Positions 1 through 9,600 of a stretch of DNA of 39,437 nucleotides are shown here, in pieces (the first letter of the stretch is position 1; the number at the start of each line of letters is the position of its first letter). The notes under the pieces were generated by a model that was not told the DNA's origin, did not search any database, and worked only from the letters and a program-made list of their open reading frames with translations. Both the position numbers and the translations under genes were made by a program. This stretch comes from Verrucomicrobiota bacterium (GTDB lineage: Bacteria > Verrucomicrobiota > Verrucomicrobiia > Verrucomicrobiales > Akkermansiaceae): NCBI GenBank assembly GCA_016871685.1, contig VHCM01000008.1:1-39437 (forward strand), read 5' to 3'.

Positions 1-292
1 GACCGAGTTGTTTCGACTTTTTGCGCAGGAAGTCCACTTCGACGGTCAACTTCCCGATCTTGGCGTGGAGTTCGTCGCGCTGGCGCTCGAAGTCCTCCCT
101 GCCCGCCTTCTCCCGGCCCGGGCCGAAGATCCCAGTGGCACCTTCCGTCATGGCTTTCTTCCAGTCGGATACCTGGACCGGATGGATGTCGAAATCCTTG
201 GCGATCTGCTGGATGGTTCTGATACCCTTGAGCGCTTCGAGCGCTACGCGGGCCTTGAATTCGGGTTCGTGTCTTCTTCGTTTTGCTTTCAT
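1..292 (-). CDS. IS3-family transposase OrfA (partial, cut by the window edge)
   Basis: The reading frame starts with ATG at 292-290 and stays open to position 1, giving 97 residues that begin MKAKRRRHEPEFKARVALEA. Residues about 10-58 form the helix-turn-helix typical of IS3 OrfA, including TIQQIAKDFDIHPVQVSDWK, which binds the element ends. Residues about 67-97 are charged and heptad-like, matching the OrfA leucine zipper used for oligomerisation. In IS3 elements OrfA is made alone, and by -1 frameshifting is fused to the DDE catalytic OrfB; that site and orfB would lie beyond position 1. The frame is intact in the visible part, so the element may be active, but this cannot be decided here. 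Confidence 0.88.
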   Translation of the reverse strand, partial: MKAKRRRHEPEFKARVALEALKGIRTIQQIAKDFDIHPVQVSDWKKAMTEGATGIFGPGREKAGREDFERQRDELHAKIGKLTVEVDFLRKKSKQLG

Positions 293-355
293 TTTGTGTG
301 GTTCAGGTTCGGTTGAATCCCCGAACCCGGCCACCACAATCATCGCTTAGCACCT

Positions 356-380
356 GGCCCGATTTTCGGGGTCCACCTCA
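356..380. repeat. Probable terminal inverted repeat of the IS3 element
   Basis: On the minus strand the sequence from 380 inward begins with TG and is followed by a GC-rich stretch with a small internal palindrome (cccga/tcggg at 358-362 and 366-370). It lies about 90 bases upstream of the orfA start, as expected for the left end of an IS3 element. The matching right repeat is outside the window, so the length is an estimate. Confidence 0.55.
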
Positions 381-601
381 GCGGGTGCTTCGGGGGTTTT
401 TTTGTATCTGAAAAAAGTTAATTTCGGCACATCCTTTACGATTCCGGCGAAGAATGAAGGTGTTTGTTCCGGTGTATCTTCCTGCTTGACCCGCCCCGGC
501 GATGTATGCAAATGTATAGACAGCAATCACAGAGACGATGTCGTTCCGATGTCGACTCTGCCGTTTAAATCAGCGTTGCAAAATCCGCTCCACCATTCCT
601 C
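381..601. other. Leader region between the IS end and the giant gene
   Basis: These 221 bases carry no convincing gene. Directly beside the IS end is a GC-rich arm running into seven Ts at 397-403, which resembles the 3' half of a rho-independent terminator. Further on, a TTGACC at 486-491 and AT-rich hexamers such as TATAGA at 515-520 exist, but their spacing (23 bases) is too long for a convincing sigma-70 promoter. No clear Shine-Dalgarno sequence precedes the ATG at 602. The promoter of the giant gene probably lies here or at the IS end, but I cannot place it. Confidence 0.4.
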
Positions 602-3600
602 ATGAAACCAACCCATCGTCATCCATTCCGCCTTGCCGCGCTCGTTGCCGCAGGACTGCTGCCCGGTCATCTCCACGCCGACACGATCGTCGCCAACAAG
701 GCCGACGCCCGATTCCAGACCGGAGTGAACGGCGTCATGATCGGCGGGGCAAGTGCCGCCACGAGCGGCAGCATCTACATCGGCCGTGAGTATTACAGCG
801 AAGGGTTGCTGCACATGGTCGTGCCATTCCAGCTCCCCGATCTCGGCGAGGGCACCTTCTCGGATGTCTCGGTTTCCTTCTATGTCCCCGGGAATAGCAA
901 CTATCAGGAGGACGATGACGGAAATCCGCTGCCGTCCACGCCGACCATGCCGGCCGATGCGATCAGCCTGAACCTGCATTTGATCGACGGCGTCTCGCGT
1001 GCCTCGTCCGCGCCGATCACCAGCGACGTGTACGATCTTGCCGCCGCAACCCAGCCGGGCAATCACCTGACCCGTGGTTTCGAAGTGATGACACCCTTCG
1101 TCACACCGTCCGACGATCCAGGCTGGATCACCACGCCAGCCGATGGCGCGGAGGAAACCTTGCTCACCAACAAGCTGAACCAAGCTTATGCCAATGGTGA
1201 GAAGTCCGGGGGATTCATCTTCTTCCGTCTCAGCCCGACGGTGCTCAACCCGGATTCGCTGACCGCTTACAATCAGCCCAAAGGGTTGAGCGTCAGCACG
1301 GCGAACTCGGGCTCAGCGCCCTACCTCACGTACACGTTCACGCCGGTGAACCCCAACGCTCCGGCGATCAGCCAGTTCGTGGCCGACCGCACGACGATCG
1401 GCACCGGCGGCGGTGCGACGCTCAGCTGGACCACGGCGAACGCCACGACCCTCAGCCTGAGCAATTCACGCAACGCAACGGTGGTCGATGTCACCGGCCT
1501 GACTTCCACCGTGGTCACCCCCACGGCCACCACCACCTACACGCTGACGGCGGAGAATGCACTGGGTTCGCGCACGCGCTCGGTGACCATTGCGGTCAAT
1601 GCGGCGATCACGCTGCGTGGCACCTCGACTGCGAATGCCGCCCAGAACGCGACTTCAATCACGCTCAACAAACCGAATGGCGTCTCATCCGGTGATGTTC
1701 TCATTGCCGCTATTTCACGGAATGCGAGCACGACGGGCAATATGAGTATCCCTACCGGATGGACCTTGATCGATCAGAGGCTGCTGCGCGATCCGGGTAA
1801 CAGCAACAAGATTTGGGGAGCGGTGTTTTACCGGGTGGCCGGTGCCACAGAAGCCAGCCCCTACAGTTTCACGCTCAACGCCACCACCTCCGCGAGCACG
1901 AATAGCGGTGCATCCGGCGTGTTGCTCGCCTATTCCGGTGTTGATGTCACCAACGGGCTCAACAAAGACGGCAGCACTGGCGGGCCATTTGACATCGTTC
2001 CCGGAACCATCAACGTCAATGGCACCTCGACAACAGCCTCGGCTGTCGCCAGCAGCATCACCACCGCCACCGCGAACAGCGGCATTGTGATGCTCGGCAT
2101 GGTGGGTGGCAACAGTTTTACCTGGTCTGGCTGGAACACGCTTTCGCCGGGTTCGCTCACCGAGGTTGCTGAGATTGTGCGCGGCGGCAGTTCCGCCGCT
2201 GCTGCCTGGGCGGTGAAGTCCACGGCGGGGCCGACCGGCAACGGCACAGCGACCACTTCCGGTAATGCCCAGATCCCCGGCGCGATCCTGCTCGCGCTCA
2301 AAGAGGGCACCGCGCCACCTGCGGTCACCAGCTTCACCGCCAGCGCAAGCAGCGTGGATCCGGGTACGCCGGTCACGCTGAACTGGAACGTCATCGATGC
2401 CTCGACCATCACCATCAACAACGGCATCGGCACGGTTTCCTCCAGCGGCTCGGTGGTGGTCAACCCCACCACTACCACCACCTACACGATCACGGCGCAG
2501 AATTCCGGGGGCAAGCAGGCGACCGCCGGCGTCACCGTCACCGTGCTCGGCCCGGGCCCCTATCGCTATTACCGCTTTGTCGCGGAAGCTCTCAGGGGAT
2601 CGTTTTCGAATCCGGTGCAAATCTCCGAGTTCCAGTTGCTGCTCAACGGTGTCCGCAAGCCCGCGGTCACCGTCACGAATCCTGGCGGACAAAACACGGT
2701 CACCGCAACAGAAGGAGCCAACAAGGCCAACGACAACGACCTCAACACCAAATGGCACGACAACAACAAGGCGCCGCTGGTGTATGACATGGGGCCGAAC
2801 AGCACGAACTGGAACGTCAACGCCTACAGAATCGCCACCGCCGGTGACGCGCCCGAGCGCGATCCGGTCACATGGAGGGTCGAGGGCAGCCACGACGCAT
2901 CCACTTGGATCGAGCTCAATCGCCAGACGGATTTTCCCATCACGGAAAGCCGCAACACCTACGTCGCGCCGAATTTCTCGATCACCGACTTCAATCTGCC
3001 ATATGTCACATTTGGTGCGAGCCGCACCTCGGTGACACTCGGCGAATCGGCGAATCTGTACTGGTACGTGCAGAACGCAACCACGGTGAGTATCGACAAC
3101 GGCATCGGCACGGTCGCTGGCAGCGGTCAGATCACTGTCACGCCCTCCAACGCCACCGATTACACGATCACGGCGACCAATTCTTCCGGCCAATCGGCCA
3201 CGAAGACCGTGCGCATCAGTGTGGGTACCAATCCGTTCCTCCTGCCACTCGCCAACGCGAGCTTTGAGAGCGACGCCAACAGCGATCCTACGGGAGCGTT
3301 TTTCAATGGCCAACGCGTCGCGCTCAACGGCTGGTCAATCATCGCCACCGACAACACGTCGACTCCGCTCGGCTCACAAGTTGCCGTGGGGTCGCAGGAC
3401 CTCACACCCGCCGCCGGCAGCCAGGCGCTCGGCCTGATGTCCGGCGTGGCGATCACCCAGATGACCAATGTGCGCTGGTCGAGTCTCGGCCCCGGCGACC
3501 AATTGCGTCTCACCCTCGCGGCCGGCGACCGCTCGACTCCCGCGGCCGCCAACCCGCGCTGGGCGGATGAATCGTTCTTCGGCATCAGCGACGGCCGGAT

Positions 3601-6600
3601 CAGCAAGGTGAACGGCTCGACCCCCGCGGCGACCGGCTGGCTCAACAACGTGGTCGCGAAAAGCAGCGCCGTCGCCACTCCGCCGGGCGGATTCAAAGCC
3701 GGGACGATGGGGGATGTGACGCTGAGCTACGAGGTCACGGCCGCCGATTACGATCGCAACGGCTTCGTCGGCATCTTCATTGCCTCGCTGGGCAACCGCG
3801 ACGTGAGCGGCAACGGCACCGACATTCCAGCCAGTCAGAGCTTCTGGGACAACGTGCGGCTCGAAGTGGTCACCCCGCCAGGACCGACCATCAATCAGTT
3901 CAGCAGCGACACCACGCTCACCAACGGCGGTGCGGCGACGCTGACGTGGGACGTGCAGAACGCGGACAGCATCTCGATTTCCTCGGGCATCGGATCCGTG
4001 AATCCGTTCGGTAGCCTCGAGGTGACGCCGAGCGGCACGACAACCTACACGCTCAGCGCGACCAACTCCGCGGGTACCAAGACGCGCTCCATCACGATCC
4101 GCGTCCAAGGTCCTGCGATCTACCGCTATTTCCGCTTCAGCCCCACCGCCATCCGCAATCCGAGCGACGGCATGGTTCAGATCTCCGAGTTTGAACTGCT
4201 CTTCGGAACGAATGTCATCACCGGTGCCACCGCAACCAACCCGGGCGGATCCAAAGCAGCCGACGATTGGGAGGGCGCGAGCAAGGCGGTCGACGCATCG
4301 TTCGGCACCAAGTGGCTGGACCAGAACATCAAGCCGCTGATCCTCGACTACGGCAAGACCATCGCCGCGACTGGCTATCGCTTTGTGACGGGCAATGATG
4401 CGGACGGGCGTGATCCCGTCAGCTGGATCCTCGAAGGCAGCCATGACAAGACCACCTGGTACATCGTCGACCAGAAGGACAATGCGACGATCACCACCAA
4501 TCGTCAGATCCGGATTGCCACCATCGGCACGTTCAGCAATTCGGTTTATCCCTCGAGCCCGGGCGCGCCCACCGTCAACAGCTTCAGTGCGAGCCCTGCA
4601 AGCATCAACGAGGGCGACACGGTCACGCTCAGCTGGGATGTCACCAACTCGACCAGCGTCTATCTGGTCGGTGTGGGTGATGTGGCCGCAACCGGCAGCC
4701 TGAATCTGCAGCCAGCGATCAGCACCAACTACCAACTCATCGTCAGCAACACGTCCGGCACAGCCGTGGCGGCGACGGTGGTCCAGGTCGCGCGTCTGCC
4801 GCGCGGCACTCTCTTTGCCTCCTACGACGACGCCGAGTTCCTCACCTACACGGATGATGGCAGCCTCGTCTCCGAATTCCCCAGCGGTGAATTCTTCACC
4901 ATCCTCGATGTCGGCCGGTTCCGCTTCGACGACGTGCTCCGTCACCTTGTCATTCCGTTTCAATTGCCCAATCTCGGAGCCGGAGCTTTCACGCTCGGGG
5001 AGTTGAGCCTGCGGGTCTACGGCAGCGAGCTGGGCACTTCGGGCCGGACCAACATCCAGCTCTTCGGCATCAACGAGGCTCGCGACTCCTCCTACACCCT
5101 CGGCACCGACGTGGTCAATGGAGCGGACAACCACCTCAACAACGGCACGTTGCTCAAGAGCGGCATGCTCAACGCGACGACACCGCTCGATTCGACGGTC
5201 GGCTCCGGTGAAGTCGGCGGCAGCGCTGCGGCCATCGGCTACTGGCTGAACCAGCTCTATGCCAACGGTGCCAATGCCGGCAAGTGGGTGTTCCTCCGGC
5301 TGAGCCCGGACGCCCTGTCGATCCCGGAGGGCTACGGCTTCGGTGTGAGCACCGGCGACGACTCGGATGCGCCGACGCTCACCTACGTGTTCGACCCGAA
5401 CGGGTCGGCTGGCATGCCGGTCATCGCCGGCTTCAACTCGTCGGTATCGATCATCGAGACCGGTGCTGCCACCAACCTCAACTGGAGCGTGCTCGGCGCC
5501 GACTCGGTGTCGATCTCCGGCGGTGTCGGCAATGTCGCCGGCAGTGGCAGCGTCAGCGTGTCGCCATCGGAAACGACCACCTACACGCTCACGGCCTTGA
5601 ATGCGAACGGCCAGCGCACGGCCACGACCACCGTCACCGTGGTGGCACCAGGAGCGTACCGCTATTACCGCTTCGTGCCTCTCGCCATCAGGTCGTCGAA
5701 CACCCTCAAACTCGGCGAACTCCAGTTCCTATCCGATGGCGTCGGTCTCAGTCCGGTGGAGGTCACCTCACCATACGAGGGCAGTGATTTCCGCTGGACC
5801 TATGGCAGTCCGGCCAACTTGTCGGACGGGCTTTTCACCTGGCCGTCCCTCTGGGAGGACGAACGGCCTCAGCCGGTCATCTTTGAATTCAACAGTTATG
5901 TCTCTGCCACCAGCTACCGCTTTGGCACTTGGGAAAACACGTCGAACGACCCGGTCTCGTGGCGAATCGAAGGCAGCCGAGACAAGATCAACTGGGAGGT
6001 GCTCGACACCCGCACCAACGTTGGCGAGAAGATCACCACCGAGCGCAACACGCTCACCCGCCAGTTCTATCTGATCCCGGGTGTGCCGGACATCAACTCG
6101 TTCGCTGCGACGCCGCAAATCATTTTCCCAGGCGAATTGTCGACGCTCTCGTGGAACGTGTCCGAAGTGCCGACCGTCACGCTCAACAACGGCATCGGAA
6201 CCCAACCGTCCGTCGGCAGCATCCAAGTGTCGCCGACCACCACCACCACCTACACGCTCGGAGCCTCCGGCCAGGGTGTCACCGACATCTTGAGTCGCAC
6301 CGTTTACGTCGCGAACACCGGACTGATCGGCAGCGTTTTCGACACAATCGAGGGGGCGAGCCACCTCTCGCCGATCGCCGGTTTGCTCACCCGCACGCCG
6401 GACGGCCAGTTCGTCCAGGAGGGAATTATCACCTACGAAAACGGCTCGTTCCTGCCGAATCTGCCGGGTCTCACCACCGAGGACAGTTTCGTTGTCCTGT
6501 GGCGCGGATGGTTCGACGTCACCAAGGATGGTCCCGGCACCTACACCTTCGGCGTTGGCTCCGACGACCTTGCCGTGGTCTACATCGACCTCAACGACGA

Positions 6601-9600
6601 CGGCGACTTCGCCGATGCCGGCGAGCAGGTTGCCTATGACAGCACGAACGGCAGCGCCAGCAGCTACATCCTGGGCACGGTGAACCTCACGGCGCCCTCC
6701 TACCGCATCGCCATCGCCTTCAGCGAGGGTGGCGGCGAGGCCATCATGCGCTCCGGATTCAAGAAGGGCAGTGGATACACCTTCAACCAGCTCTCGCCGA
6801 TCGACGGCTCCACCGGTCATTTCATGCCGGCCAAGCCGCTGAACCTGCCGCTGGTCAGCTTCACCGCCAGTCCGCAGTCCCTCGTGCTCGGCCAGTCGTC
6901 GACGATCAGTTGGAACGTCAGCAACGCCAACTCGATCGCCATCTCCGGCTACGGCACCGGCCTCGCCTCGAGCGGTTCGTTCACGATCAACCCCACGGCC
7001 AACACCTCCTACACGCTCAGCGCGACCAATGCCGACGGCACCCGTACCGTGCCGCTCACCGTTGTGGTGAAGTACGGATCACTCGACGGCCGCAGCTACG
7101 ACACGCTCGACAACAACAGCTTGTTGAGCCCGATCAGCGGGCTGATCAATTCGACACCCACCGCGACCTTCGTCCAGTTGGATCCGATCGTCTATGCAGA
7201 CAACCAGATGTATGGAAAAATTCCCGGCATCACCAGCAAGGACAACTTCTCGGTGCTGTGGACCGGATGGTTCAATGTCGCCGTTGATGGGGCCGGGGCG
7301 TACACCTTCGGCAACGTCAGCGATGACACCGGCGTGATCTACCTCGATCTGAACAAGGACGGGGATTTCAATGACACGGGCGAACGCATCGTCGACGGCA
7401 ATCAGACCAGCTCGGTTGTGCTGACCGATCCGGCCTATCGCATCGCCATCGGCTACCGTCAGGGTGCGGGCAATTATTACATCGACGCCCGGTTCAAGAA
7501 GGGAAGCGGTTTGGCCTACGCCGCGCTCGATCCGATCAACAACGGCACCGCGCACTTCCAACGCACCGAACCCGTCGGCAGTGCGCCGTTCATCACCTTC
7601 GATGTCTCGCCGGCCAATATCGCCGCAGGCGGATCCTCGACGCTCACGTGGTCGGTCAGCGGCTCCACTTCGGTGAACATCGACAACGGCATTGGATCGG
7701 TCGCGGCCAACGGATCGACCACCGTATCGCCGTCGACCACCACGACCTACACGCTCACCGCCACCGGACCGGGCGGCACCAGTGACGCGACCGCCCAAGT
7801 CACGATCGTGCCGGCTCCGACCCTGTCGGTGACCGCCAACCCCGCCACCATCAAGGAAGGCGAAGAAGTGGAGGTCTCGTGGACCTCAACCAACTCGACC
7901 AATGTGTCGATCGCCGGCCACGGGAATTGGGGAGGAAGCAGCGGCAGGACGTTTGAAAGGCCGTTGACCACCACGACCTACACGCTCACGGCCTACGGCA
8001 TCGGTGGCAGCACCACCAAATCCGTGACGGTCACCGTGCTGCCCAAGCCGGTGGTCACCTTCACCGCCAGCACCACCGAGGTGCTCACTGGCGGCAGCAT
8101 CACGCTGAGTTGGAATGTCACGGGAGCCGACTCGGTGAGCATCGATCTGGGAATCGGCAATGTCGCCGCCACCGGCAGCATCACCGTTTCTCCGACGGCC
8201 AGCTCGAACTACACACTCACCGCGGTCAATACCAACGGCACCTCTGCCAAGTCGCTGCTCATCGAGGTGGTTTCCTCTCTGCCGTTGCGCTACACGTTCG
8301 ATGACCTGACCCTCCAAGGCTGGCGCAACCTGCTGAAGAACGGCAGCCCGGGCAACGGTTGGTCCGCCACCACGGGTCACGGCGTCACCGATTATTTCCC
8401 GAACACCACCGAGGAACCGCGCAGCCCCGGTGCCGCGCGTTCCACTTTCCACGACGCCTCGCATCCGACGCAGATCCTGCGCTCTCCGGAGTTCACCCTG
8501 AACAGCTACGGCGATCTGACGGCCCGCGTGGCCGGTGGCAATGGCGGCTCGCTCTCGGCGCCGGTCGCCGTAACTTCCATCCCGACCAACTCGATCGCCA
8601 ACACCTACGTCACCGGCAATGAGGACGACGGAGGGGAAATCCAGGTGAACGGCTTCATGGGCATCGCTCTGCGCAGCGTGAACAGCGGCCAGTACGTGTT
8701 GGCAGCTTCGAAAATCAACACGGGCAACCATTACGAGTCGCTCACGATTCCCGCCGTCGCGCTTGCCGGACTCAACCAGAGCCACCGCTACACGCTCGAT
8801 TTCATCGATAGCGTCCACGGCGGCTGGGGCTGGGCCTCGCTCGACAACGTGGTGATTCCCGGCAATCCGGTGCAGCAGCCGATCACCATCACGCTCACCG
8901 CGAGCCCGGCGGGCATCGCCGCGGGCGGATCCACCACGCTGAGTTGGTCGGCCACCAACGCGACCACCGTCGATATCAGCGGCGTCGGCACCGGCCTGCC
9001 CGCCACCGGCACCGCCACGGTCAGCCCGGCCACCACCACCACCTACACGCTCACCGCCAGCAACGATGCCGGCCCGGCGAGCGAGTCGGTCACCGTGAAC
9101 GTGGTCGAGAATGCGCTGATGGCCTACACCTACGACACGCGTCCCGGCGGACTCGGCGGATATCCCCTCATTCCAATCAGCAACTTGATCGATGCCGAAG
9201 CGAGTGGCTCGTTCGCGCAGGTGGGCGATCTCGAGTACGATGAGAGTGGCGCGCGTCCTTCGCTCACGACGCTACCGGGCATCACGAATCCCGACGCGTT
9301 CGCCGTGCTGTGGCTCGGTTGGTTCGATGTCACACTCGACGGCCCGGGTGCCTACACCTTCGGCCTCGAGAGCGACGACGGCAGCATCCTTTACTTGGAT
9401 TTGAACAATGACGGCGACTTTGCTGATGCAGGCGAGCGGATCCTCGACGCCTCGTACGGAGAGGGGTCCACTGCAACGGTCAACCTGCCGATGAACTACG
9501 TCCGCTTCGCCCTCGGTTACGAGGAAAACACCGGCGGCCAATTCATCCGGGCACGCTTCGCCAAGGGATCGGGTGTCTCATGGAACAGCCTGAACCCGAT

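Larger units (their letters stand above)
1..380 (-). mobile_element. IS3-family insertion sequence, orfA-proximal end (continues beyond position 1)
   Basis: The minus strand carries an IS3-type orfA. The element's outer end, read on the minus strand, starts TGAGGTGGACCCC, with the TG tip and terminal-repeat look usual for IS3-family elements. I place that tip at position 380. The other end, orfB and the second inverted repeat lie outside the window, so the target duplication cannot be checked. The exact boundary is inferred from the TG/CA tip only. Confidence 0.75.

Noticed and set aside
486-520. TTGACC and TATAGA as a promoter of the giant gene
   Set aside because: The gap between the hexamers is 23 bases, too long for a normal sigma-70 promoter.
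1715-5134. Two long minus-strand open frames (532 and 586 residues) inside the giant gene
   Set aside because: They have no recognisable domains and a skewed R/G/D/V composition, and lie opposite a continuous, domain-rich frame; a by-product of high GC and strong codon bias.
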